Assembly: GCA_006386115.1 (NCBI GenBank)
Contig: VFIW01000076.1
Coordinates: forward strand, 124,001-188,000
DNA length: 64,000 nt
Reading direction: 5' to 3'
Source of the DNA: Globisporangium splendens
Lineage: Eukaryota > Oomycota > Peronosporomycetes > Pythiales > Pythiaceae
A program made the translations under genes and the position numbers. A model generated the notes under the pieces. It did no database searches and had not been told where the DNA came from. It was given only the letters and a program-made list of their open reading frames with translations. Numbering within the stretch: the first letter of the stretch is position 1; each line of letters starts with the position of its first letter. Of the stretch, positions 9,642 through 19,004 are shown one piece after another.

Positions 9642-11474
9642 ATGACGCTTTGGACCAACCTTCTGGCGCGCAAGGAGATCGACGATGGCTCCAAGAACCT
9701 CTTTGGCACGCGCAAGGTCGACTCGGTCACGGGCGACGTCGGCGCCTTCGAGTGGGTGACTTACGGCGAATTCCTCGCAGACGTTGAGGCGCTGTCGTCC
9801 GGTATGAGTCGCGACCTCAGGCTTCAGCGCACCGCGATCGTCGGCGTGTTCTCCAAGAACCGGTACGAATGGTCCGTCGTGGAGAACAGTTGCAACCGCA
9901 TGACGTACACGCTCGTGCCGCTGTACGACACGCTGGGTCCACAGGCCGTGCCGTTCATCATCAACCACACGGAGATGAAGGTCGTGTTCTGCACCAAATC
10001 GCAGTTCCAGACGCTCATGGAGTGCATCGACAAATGCCCGACGCTCGAGACGATCGTGCAGTTCGAAGAAGTCGACGGGGCTGAACGCGCACTCGCGCAC
10101 GATAAGAACGTGACGCTCAAGACACTCGCGGAGCTCATGGAGATTGGCAAAGCCAACACTGTGGAAGCGGATCCGCCGCTCCCTGAAGACATCAGCACGA
10201 TTTGCTATACGTCTGGCACGACGGGGGACCCCAAGGGTGCGATCCTCACGCACGCGAACCTGGCGTTCACGACGGGCTCCGTGCGCAAGTACACCGAGCT
10301 GCTGCCGACAGACGTGCACTTGTCGTACCTGCCGCTGGCGCACGTGTTTGAGCGGTGCGTACACACGAACCTGATTTTGAGCGGTGGTGCCATCGGGTTC
10401 TACCAGGGCGATGTGACGAAGCTCATGGACGACATCGCCGAGCTTAAGCCGACGGTGTTCCCATCTGTGCCGCGCGTGCTCAACCGTATTTTCGACAAGA
10501 TCTCGCAGGGTGTGAACAGCGCCGGTGGCGTCAAGAAGTTCCTGTTCGACCAGGCGTTCGCGGCCAAGAAGGTCAACGTCCGCGATGGGTACATGCACCA
10601 CAGCGTGTGGGACCCGGTCGTGTTCAACAAGGTCAAGATGGTGCTCGGCGGCAACGTGCGCTTGATGATGAACGGCTCGGCGCCGCTCTCGCCCGAGGTT
10701 AAGGAGTTCATCCAGGTGGTGTTCGGGTGCCCCGTGCTCGAGGGCTACGGACTGACCGAGTCCAGCGCCGTGGTGGCAGTCTCAAACCCGAACGTGCCGT
10801 CCGGGAACCACGTTGGAATCCCGCTGCCAGGTCTCGAAGTGCGACTCGAGGATGTTCGCGATATGAACTACACGAGCGACGACACGCCGTTGCCTCGTGG
10901 CGAGATCCTTGTGCGCGGCCGCAATGTCTTCAAAGGGTACTACAAGCAGCCCGAGCTCACGGCTGAGGTGCTCGACGCCGACGGCTGGTTCCACACGGGC
11001 GACATTGGCTGCTGGAACGAGAACGGCACGCTGCGCATCATCGACCGCAAGAAGAACATCTTCAAGCTGTCGCAGGGTGAGTACGTGGCGCCAGAGAAGA
11101 TCGAGGACGTGTACCTGAAGAGTCAATACGTGGCGCAGATCTACGTGCACGGCGACTCTCTGCAAAACTACTTGGTGGGAGTTGTCGTACCCGACCAAGA
11201 GATCATTGCGAAATGGGCGGCTTCCCAGGGCAAGGGCGTCGATGAGATTGACCAGGACGAGCTCAAGAAGCTCATCTTGGACGACATGGAACAGGTTGGC
11301 AAGGCGGCCAAGTTGTTCCGCTTTGAGCGCGTGCAGAAGTTGCACGTGCACGCGACGGCGTTCGGTCCCGAAGACGACCTCGTCACGCCAACTTTCAAAC
11401 CCAAGCGCAACAACCTGGCGCACTTCTTTGCCAAGGAGATCGTCGATATGTACGCTGGTCCACCAGCGTTTTAA
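9642..11474 (+). CDS. Long-chain acyl-CoA synthetase, LACS-A
   Basis: 610 residues from the first in-frame ATG to TAA. It activates long-chain fatty acids to acyl-CoA through an acyl-AMP intermediate. Seen: AMP-binding P-loop YTSGTTGDPKGA near residue 189; the block EGYGLTESS; the linker/FACS region GWFHTGDIG, IIDRKKNIFKLSQGEYVAPE; and a C-terminal domain ending GPPAF. It is about 45-50 residues shorter at the N-terminus than LACS-B and C. Similarity to LACS-C continues upstream of the ATG: the in-frame codons at about 9597-9641 read GPIRVVDIEPEYEPS, matching GAIRIAAGVEHPYKPH. So the true start is probably in an unplaced upstream exon, or the N-terminus is damaged. The segment 10838-11351 is almost identical to LACS-C in inverted orientation. 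Enzyme class is certain; the start is not. Confidence 0.85.
   Translation: MTLWTNLLARKEIDDGSKNLFGTRKVDSVTGDVGAFEWVTYGEFLADVEALSSGMSRDLRLQRTAIVGVFSKNRYEWSVVENSCNRMTYTLVPLYDTLGPQAVPFIINHTEMKVVFCTKSQFQTLMECIDKCPTLETIVQFEEVDGAERALAHDKNVTLKTLAELMEIGKANTVEADPPLPEDISTICYTSGTTGDPKGAILTHANLAFTTGSVRKYTELLPTDVHLSYLPLAHVFERCVHTNLILSGGAIGFYQGDVTKLMDDIAELKPTVFPSVPRVLNRIFDKISQGVNSAGGVKKFLFDQAFAAKKVNVRDGYMHHSVWDPVVFNKVKMVLGGNVRLMMNGSAPLSPEVKEFIQVVFGCPVLEGYGLTESSAVVAVSNPNVPSGNHVGIPLPGLEVRLEDVRDMNYTSDDTPLPRGEILVRGRNVFKGYYKQPELTAEVLDADGWFHTGDIGCWNENGTLRIIDRKKNIFKLSQGEYVAPEKIEDVYLKSQYVAQIYVHGDSLQNYLVGVVVPDQEIIAKWAASQGKGVDEIDQDELKKLILDDMEQVGKAAKLFRFERVQKLHVHATAFGPEDDLVTPTFKPKRNNLAHFFAKEIVDMYAGPPAF
10838..11351. 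repeat. Near-identical 514-bp tract shared (inverted) with 19128-19641
   Basis: Reading LACS-A against the reverse complement of LACS-C I see about three differences over about 514 bp, while flanking codons diverge strongly. It covers the linker and C-terminal domain coding region. Sharp edges inside paralogous genes indicate recent gene conversion rather than uniform conservation. Confidence 0.8.
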
Positions 11475-12293
11475 CGCATCAGTGCGTCTTCGTAGGTTCC
11501 TACGTGTATATGTGCGTAAAGCTGTATCAGAGTGTGGTCTAGAAGCAAGCGTAAATGAATCTGCCGTCGTCGTTTTTTGTTTGAGTGCGTAGGAACAAGT
11601 TAGCGTGGGTGTACGCTCATCGTAGCTTTTAAAACCCTGCCGAATCCATCATTCTCTTCGTTCAGAGAGCAAAATGCGACGCACTTGTGTGTGTACAGTC
11701 TGTTTTCATTTTCTTTTCTGGCGAGTCTGCTTGAGCCAAAAGAGTAATCACTGTGATCTACATGCACTTCGCATTTGATTATTGAATCAAAGACAGGCAT
11801 CCACGAGCGGGTGGAAATGTGAGCAAAGTTGATAACTCAATGCCAAAGGAGCAGAGTGGACTGAGGACAAGACCCTATCGACGAAGTCGAATACGAAGAC
11901 AGGGAGTATGGCGGCGATGTCAACCTTGGGTCCGATGACCAAAATATCTCCTTCTAACCGAGAATGAACGAGATATTGGGGACCGACTTGTCGTATTGTA
12001 GTCATTACGCTGAAGTCGACATGGTTGCGCAGAACGTGCGCGATAGAGCCACCCAGGTGGCATTGGACGAGTTTGGAGTGGTGCTCTACTTTGAAGACAG
12101 CGAGTGGGAAGACATGGGGAGAGTGATGCAGCTGATTCCTCCATGGTGCTCCACTGATTGCACCAATTCGTCACTAGTGATACGTAGCAGACAGCACGCA
12201 GAGATACTTGAGCAGTCGTCTTTTCTGGGGTGTGTGCATAATGTACTATTGTTTCAGTCTCTTGCTATGTTCTATACATGCACATGCTCATTT
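11475..12293. other. Intergenic between convergent genes
   Basis: About 0.8 kb between the 3' ends of LACS-A and the phosphoesterase gene. Short overlapping frames only; no signature, repeat or RNA gene recognised. Confidence 0.5.
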
Positions 12294-14088
12294 TCATTCA
12301 AGGATGACAAAGCGTTTTTCACAGGTCGGGTGCGCGATCTCCTTCCTTTTCGCCACAAAGGACGCCACGAGGTCACGCACGAGTGCGCCTGTGGGCGAGA
12401 ACACGCCCTTGGTAAACACCTCCCAGCCATCCATACTCGGCACCATCGCTGTCGCGACGCGAAGCATCCTCTGTGGCATCTTCTCCTTCTCTGGTGGTTC
12501 GCCATCGACGCTGAAACTTGTCAATTCCCGCTCAGTAAAATCGAAGATTGCGCGAAATCCAGAGATCTGCGGGAACGACGAGCTCAAATTCGGGTATTTC
12601 CGCAGCATCTGCGTCAGTGCAGCTTGGACGTTTTCTTCCGACATCTCGATCACGACCGAGGGTTTCCTCAGTGGCAGCACTTTCTCCAACCAGTGCATCG
12701 TGATCGCAGAGTCCGCGTCCAACATGTCGTCGCCCTTGATGAAGCCGGCATTGAGGATCGCGATGTCGGTCTGGAGTTCTTCGCGAAGCGCATCGGCGAT
12801 CAGGTTGCCAAGGTTGCTCTCGCCGGTACGACACGTCAAACGCGAGCCATCGAGCAGCGTCCGCGACATCGCCAGCGGCTCCAGTTTCCCCTGCGAACGT
12901 AGCTCTTGCTCGAGATGCGCGGCATACTTCAACAGGATCTCCTGGCAACCTGGCTCAGGTGCGTACCCGCGATTGCAGAGCATTTGCCACTGGAAGCCGA
13001 CATCAACGGAGCTGCTGCGGTCGTACGTCTCTTTGGTCTTGGTGATCGTCAGCTCAACGTGGCCCACCCACAGCGCGTCCTGCCCGGACTTGTGGATCAT
13101 CGTGTTGTTCACGAACAGCGACATGGGCTCGTGATCGTGGCCGCCGAGCACCAGATCGATGCCAGACACGTGGGACACGAGCGCCTGGTCCTCGGCAACT
13201 TTCAAGTGCGTCAACGCCACGATCACGTCAACTTCCAGATCCTTCAGTGCTTCCACACAGCGCTTTGCGTGCACGACCTCGTTCTCAAACACGACTTCAC
13301 TGCCGGCGAACGGATCTTTGCCCGTGACTGTCGTGCACACGCCAAAGATGCCGAGACTCAGGCCATTCGGCAGCGGCAGTACCTGGTAGTCGACGAGTCC
13401 GGGGAACAAGTCGCGCGTTGCGGCATCGCGGACGTTCGAGCCAAAGGTCGTGAATCGCGCGTTCGTGAGCAGGTTTTTCAGCAATGGCGCTCCGAAATCG
13501 AACTCGTGGTTGCCCAAAACGACGAACTCGATGCCGAGCGCATTGAGCAGTTCGATCATGTGTGCACTGTAATAGCAGCCCAGAGCTTTGCATTAGAGTG
13601 CGCACACACAAGGAGCTAGATAACAATTAGAGTACAGTAAGGACGCACCCTTTGTCTTGCCGGTCGAGCTCGGAGCGCCACAGAAAGTCGCCATTGAGCG
13701 TGACGAACACGGGCACGTCGCGCGGAATCGCCGCCTTCGCTTTCTGCAGCAGCGTCGCAAACTCGGCCAGCCCTGTGCACAAACAATAAACAACAAGAGC
13801 AGCAGCACAACAGTTCGCTTCGCTGTGGGCAATGCAATGCATTGTTATGGGCAAGTCAAAGAGCTACCCATTGTTATACTACGCACCGCCTTGTCCGCTG
13901 GCGTTCGGGAAGAGCTCGTAGACGTCGTTGATGGTGAGGAAGACGGCGGTGGCCGTGGTCGTGGGTACGACAGTGGGCGGTGCCTGAGGAGAGAGTGGCG
14001 CTTGCGGAGAGAGCGGCGCATTGCTGCTTCCGCCGTCCCCGCCGTCGATGACGAGCGTCGCCAAGCTGATCGCGGGCTCCATGTTCAT
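12294..14088 (-). CDS. 5'-nucleotidase/metallophosphoesterase family protein
   Basis: Three exons on the minus strand: 14088-13887, 13772-13649, 13566-12294 (532 residues), with phased GT..AG junctions. Seen: the first metal motif as LTINDVYELFPN near residue 50, LNGDFLWRSELD, VVLGNHEFDFG near residue 127, ALTHL, and GGHDHE near residue 250. A 5'-nucleotidase C-terminal domain follows (GESNLGNLIADALRE, ILNAGFIKGDD). Family knowledge: two-metal hydrolases of nucleotides, UDP-sugars or related phosphoesters. Odd: the usual D-x-H of motif I appears as D-V-Y, so the histidine ligand is replaced by tyrosine. There is no signal peptide or GPI-like tail, so a cytosolic enzyme is likely, unlike secreted ecto-5'-nucleotidases. 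The N-terminus contains a tandem LSPQAP repeat. The substrate cannot be assigned. Confidence 0.85.
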
Positions 14089-16172
14089 GCTGGTTTTGCC
14101 TTTCTGAAGTGGCGGTGTGAAAAACCGAGCCGTTGCGAGAGAACCTCTTGATTTGCATTCAACAGGTTGAAAAAACGGTTAAAATACACTTTGCAATCAG
14201 CTGCATCGAGTTGACAACTGCTTGAAGAGGTAAATGGTCGAACTGGTAAGTTAACCGGTTAATACAAACGCGACTCATGAAATGGGTTCGGTGTGGATGT
14301 TCAAGCACGCTGACAAGTATGGCAATCGCGTCGCATCGGTGTAGGTTGGGATAGTCTGTGATCCTACAGTGTGTGCTAGCGTGTGCAGCATGGACGTGTA
14401 GATAGCAGTGCAGTGTAGTGCAAGTGACCATGGATGAGCGAGTCCATTTCTGCAGCGGTATTCCGTTGCAGTCAGTTGAAGTTCGACATGATCCGATACC
14501 AAAACGCTAACGACTGGAAGAAGAGTTGGATGGAGGTAGTGGTGGCAGGCGATTCGAAGTTGGGTACCGTCCAGCGTACAGTACTGTAGCATACGCGTCC
14601 TCTGCTTTCCACGGTCAATAACGGACAGTTGGTGCTTCACCCAACGAATAGAGTAGAAAAAGCCTATCAAAGCCTTTAATCTCCACGGGGTGATGCAGCA
14701 AGCAGCCCGATGCTACAGCAAGAGGAATGCCGTCGGCCACACCATCACCATGCACGAGAGCAAGGTTGGGATCTCTTCCTTTCTCGTCAGTCCAAAGTTG
14801 AACGTCGGTGGACAAAGAGATGTCCTGTCTTTGTTCGGTTCTTTTTAATCAATGTCAGAAGTAGATGCGCTATTTACAGTATTGTCCCTCTCTAATCTCA
14901 TCATCTACCTCTATAAATCAATGAAGATCATTCTGATTATGCATAATGCGGACTTCAGTCGGATGTGTTCTCATGCTGCGATTTTACGGAGTTAATCGGA
15001 TTGTGACACTTGCCTTTCTGAGAAAAACACCAGAAAATCCGACTTTGCGGCCATCTCGCCGAAATCGCTCGGAACAGCGACAGTGCGCGAGTGGAAGGAA
15101 AAGCGCACCCCTTTCACTTTCGTGTGCGCGTGTTTGTTCACTGCTCTATGGAGAGTGGTCAGTGATTACCAACTGAGCTGCCAGCGACGTCGCATCATGC
15201 CTCCAAAAGAGCTCCATCGACTTAACTCAGGTTTCTGCATCAACTTCGTGATTTTGACAATACATGCACAGTGCCTTTATGTGCGTGAGGTTGCGCTATT
15301 GGTAAGGCACAGCGATAAAAATGGTGAAGCCTGACAATAAACCTGAAAACACGCACGCGTGCAACTAGACTCGATATTCACTCTACGGCTTTTGCAGTCT
15401 TGGATGTAAACAAAGGAGCAACACAAATGCGCGCGGAGAGCAAACAAAATGTCGAAACGAATGTGCAATCGAGTCGTGAAGTTTTGCAAAAGGTGCGACA
15501 ATGTTGATATTCCCCTCTCTATTGTATATCACCGCGACTATAAAAAGGTTCAATTGGCGTATTTTGGACGGTTTGCTGGTTTACTAGAGAGGGCTCGCCA
15601 ATGCAATACAGGAGGCCACTCCGTAGAATCGAAACTGCGACGATCAGTGCTGGGTCCCACCTTGCTTCAATGTTAAACGTGACGCTCCAGTTCTTCTACA
15701 ACCTGTTTATTTCAGCATGCATCTGCAGAAAGCATTATAACAGGATTTGTACCAAATTGCCTCTATACAATGCTGATCCTCACATTTCATACCTGCTGCT
15801 CATTAGCCAAGGTCTCTTCTGTTTTTCTCCTTCGACACGACTCCAAACCCTCTAGTGCACAACCTTCTCAAACCACATACATGTTTTCTACAAATCCTCG
15901 TCGTGACGCAAATCTATTGTTTTCTAATGTAGAAATGAATAAAGCAGTCAGTATGGAACTCAGTCTGCCATCCCATACCCGAAGGTATCACCTCCCTCCC
16001 CACCTTCCAGACTTCAAGCATGCTAATAGCCCCCATCTCCTCTCTCCATGTTCCTCCCTTCCTCCTTGCTCCGTCTGTGAGCTACAGGCACTCTCCACAC
16101 TCTTAGCCCCTCAGTCATTCTCCAATTCGCCTGCTTCCCCGCACTCCAGACGCTCTCCTTCTATCAGAAGCA
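14089..16172. other. Longest gene-poor gap (2.1 kb), nothing confirmed
   Basis: AT-rich compared with flanking genes. One minus-strand frame (14815-14615, starting TTG) reads protein-like (for example LALVHGDGVADGIPLAVASG) but has no ATG, no splice partner and no family match I know. It may be a gene relic. The rest shows no coding signal, RNA gene or repeat. The 3' end should hold the LACS-B promoter. Confidence 0.4.
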
Positions 16173-18167
16173 ATGGGCTGTTTCGACGTGAGCTCTGCGG
16201 CTTCGACCCGCGTGTCGTCCAAGGAGCTCCCGGGCACAGCCACCGAGACCCGCGGCGCCATCCGCGTGTACAACGCGGCGGACCCCAAGCACAACGGCGG
16301 CACGTTCGACGCCGAGCTCACGCTCTACGCGACGCTCATGAACCGCAAGAAGATCGACCCGAGCGGCACGGGCAAGCTCTTCGGCACGCGCAAGCTGGAC
16401 CCGGTCACGGGCCAGCGCGGCGACTACGAGTGGATCACGTTTGGCGAGTTCCTGAGCGACGTCGAAGCGTTGTCGTCCGCACTGAGCCATGAGCTCAAGG
16501 TCGTGCGCAATGACATCGTCGGCGTGTTCTCCAAGAACCGGTACGAGTGGTCTCTCGTCGAGCACAGCTGCAATCGCATGACGTACACGCTCGTGCCGCT
16601 GTACGACACGCTCGGTCCCACGGCCGTGCCGTTCATCATGAACCACACGGAGATGAAGGTCGTGTTCTGCGCCAAGGACCAGTTCAAGACGCTCATGTCG
16701 TGCATCCACGAGTGTCCGCACATCCGCACTGTCGTGCAGTATGAAGAGATCGATGACGAAGAGCGCAAGCTGGCGAGTGAATACAACGTGGAGCTCAAGA
16801 CGATCGCGGAGCTCAAGACGATCGGGAAAGCGAACCCCGTGCCTGCGGATCCACCAACCGGCCAGGATCTGTCGACGATTTGTTACACCTCGGGCACGAC
16901 GGGCAACCCGAAGGGTGCGATGCTCACGCACAACAACATTGCGAGCACCGTGGCATCGTTCCACGTGACCAAGATCTATTCCAGCGACGTGCACATCTCG
17001 TACCTGCCGCTCGCGCACGTGTTTGAGCGTGTGATCCACACGGTGCTGATCGCGAACGGCTGCCAGATCGGGTTCTACCAGGGCGAGGTCACGAAGCTCA
17101 TGGAGGACATTGGCGTGCTCAAGCCGACGCTGTTCCTGTCCGTGCCTCGTGTGCTCAACCGCGTCTTTGACAAGATCACACAAGGCGTGAAGGAAGTCGG
17201 CGGCGCCAAACAATACCTCTTTGAGAAGGCGCTGGCGTCGAAGCTTCAGCGCTTAAGAACGAAGGGCATCTACACACACAGCTTCTGGGACGCGCTCGTG
17301 TTCAACAAGCTCAAGGCGCTTCTTGGCGGTCGCGTGCGCATGGTGCTCAGTGGCTCGGCGCCAATGACGAAAGAAGTCAAAGAGTTTCTTTCAGTCGTGT
17401 TCGGCTGTCCCGTGGTCGAGGGCTACGGTCTCACGGAGTCGACGGCGGGCATGTCGTGCGCCACGGACGACATAATCCCCGGCAACAATGTCGGACCGCC
17501 GCTGTACCACATCCAGATCCGCCTCGAGGACGTCCCAGACATGAACTACACGAGCGAGGACAAGCCGCTGCCGCGCGGAGAGATCCTCGTGCGCGGACCA
17601 AACGTGTTTGTGGGGTACTACAAGCAGCCCGAGCTCACGGCGCAAGTGCTGAGCGAGGACGGATGGCTGCACACGGGTGACATTGGCTGCTGGAACCCTG
17701 ACGGCACGCTGCGCATCATCGATCGCAAGAAGAACATCTTCAAGCTGTCGCAGGGCGAGTACGTGGCGCCGGAGAAGGTCGAGGGTGTGTACCTCAAGAG
17801 CGCGTTTGTGGGCGAAGTGTTTGTCCACGGCGACTCACTCCAGAGCTACGTTGTCGGCTTCGTCGTGCCTGACCCGGACGTTGTCGCGAAATGGGCCGCG
17901 CAACAGGGCTTGACGGGTGAAGACGCGTCCATGGCGAAACTCTGCGCCAACGAAGAGCTGAAAAAGGCGATTGTGGCCGACATGGGCGAGTACGCCAAGG
18001 CCAACAAGCTCTTCCGCTTCGAGCAGATCCAGAAGCTGCACTTGCACCCGAAGCCGTTTGCTGAGAGCGATCTCATCACGCCGACCTTCAAGCTCAAGCG
18101 ACCGCAAATGGTCAAGTTCTTCGAGAAGGAGATCCACGAAATGTATCACGGACCGCCAGCCTTTTGA
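16173..18167 (+). CDS. Long-chain acyl-CoA synthetase, LACS-B
   Basis: Intronless, 664 residues, ATG 16173 to TGA. Same reaction as the other paralogues. Seen: YTSGTTGNPKGAMLTH near residue 238, SYLPLAHVFER, EGYGLTEST, GWLHTGDIGCWNPDG, IIDRKKNIFKLSQGEYVAPE, and C-terminus GPPAF. The N-terminus starts MGCFDVSS: glycine at position 2 followed by cysteine, a pattern that allows N-myristoylation plus palmitoylation. No transmembrane segment or signal peptide is visible, so lipid anchoring would be how it reaches membranes (inference). The last about 530 bp (17618-18150) are nearly identical to LACS-E. An internal stretch (about 16580-16740) matches LACS-C and LACS-E. It is convergent with LACS-C downstream. 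Confidence 0.93.
   Translation: MGCFDVSSAASTRVSSKELPGTATETRGAIRVYNAADPKHNGGTFDAELTLYATLMNRKKIDPSGTGKLFGTRKLDPVTGQRGDYEWITFGEFLSDVEALSSALSHELKVVRNDIVGVFSKNRYEWSLVEHSCNRMTYTLVPLYDTLGPTAVPFIMNHTEMKVVFCAKDQFKTLMSCIHECPHIRTVVQYEEIDDEERKLASEYNVELKTIAELKTIGKANPVPADPPTGQDLSTICYTSGTTGNPKGAMLTHNNIASTVASFHVTKIYSSDVHISYLPLAHVFERVIHTVLIANGCQIGFYQGEVTKLMEDIGVLKPTLFLSVPRVLNRVFDKITQGVKEVGGAKQYLFEKALASKLQRLRTKGIYTHSFWDALVFNKLKALLGGRVRMVLSGSAPMTKEVKEFLSVVFGCPVVEGYGLTESTAGMSCATDDIIPGNNVGPPLYHIQIRLEDVPDMNYTSEDKPLPRGEILVRGPNVFVGYYKQPELTAQVLSEDGWLHTGDIGCWNPDGTLRIIDRKKNIFKLSQGEYVAPEKVEGVYLKSAFVGEVFVHGDSLQSYVVGFVVPDPDVVAKWAAQQGLTGEDASMAKLCANEELKKAIVADMGEYAKANKLFRFEQIQKLHLHPKPFAESDLITPTFKLKRPQMVKFFEKEIHEMYHGPPAF
17618..18150. 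repeat. Near-identical about 530-bp tract shared (inverted) with 32530-33063
   Basis: The C-terminal coding part of LACS-B and the reverse complement of the LACS-E C-terminal part match almost base for base. They diverge just upstream (VGYYKQ region) and in the last codons and stop. The abrupt edges suggest gene conversion between two LACS genes about 15 kb apart and in opposite orientation. Confidence 0.75.
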
Positions 18168-19004
18168 GTTCTGTAAGTTCTGAGAAGAGAAATGGCGAGA
18201 CTGTGGCCGCAAGGGCGTGCAATGACACGCTGTCGTGAGAAAACAGTACGGCCCAGACACACGCAGGAAGGGAGTTTTTCTGCGTACTTATTGCAGTATG
18301 TGTACAAAATGTGTATGATGTAGCGTTAATGGATTCTTTTTTTATTGTGATTATGAGAGTTGGGCTTGCGCTGTGAAATGAAAGCTGGCACTCTTGACAA
18401 GTTCGAGGAAAGTGTGCAGGCAGGCGACAGAGTCGATCGTGTTGGAAACTGGCAAGTGGGGTGCTTGGAGCACGGATTCAGCCCAAGCTAATGCCCAAGC
18501 TTTGAAATCCATATTCGAGAGTGGTTTGACTGATAAGTGAGTGTTGCCCGGTGTCATTGTTTCCAAGTAGGCGACGTTGGAGTGTACTTTGAAGTTCCAA
18601 GTGCGGCAAGGTTTGAAGTATCACGGATTAGTATCAACTCGATACCCAGCCACCGGTACTCCATAAAAAGGGTCTTTATGTCCTAACGACCACTTTGGAA
18701 AGTACAGTATCAAAGTGTCCCCTTTCAAAAAGCACTTCAACTTGCGTACTGTTTCAGTCGGAAATAAGAGAGTAGCACATCCACAATTCAACTGGAACCA
18801 ACCGATTTGGCTCACCCAAGTGAGGCGTTTAGAGAATCTGGAGGTGTTGACGCTGATTATGACGTTCTTGGCATTGGCGGTGGAACTACAGACTCCACGA
18901 CTTCAAAAAGGCAAATAATGCTACTACTACTACTACTGGGTGTCCAACAAAATTCAAGAAACAAGTCAACACATAATCTCGCCTTCTCTGGGCAAAAGAC
19001 GAGC
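18168..19004. other. Intergenic between convergent LACS-B and LACS-C
   Basis: About 0.8 kb of mostly AT-rich sequence including a short run of CTA triplets near 18920-18937. No gene recognised. It should hold the two 3' UTRs. Confidence 0.5.

Noticed and set aside
14615..14815. Protein-like minus-strand frame in the large gap
   Set aside because: No ATG, no splice partner and no recognised family. Kept only as a possible relic.
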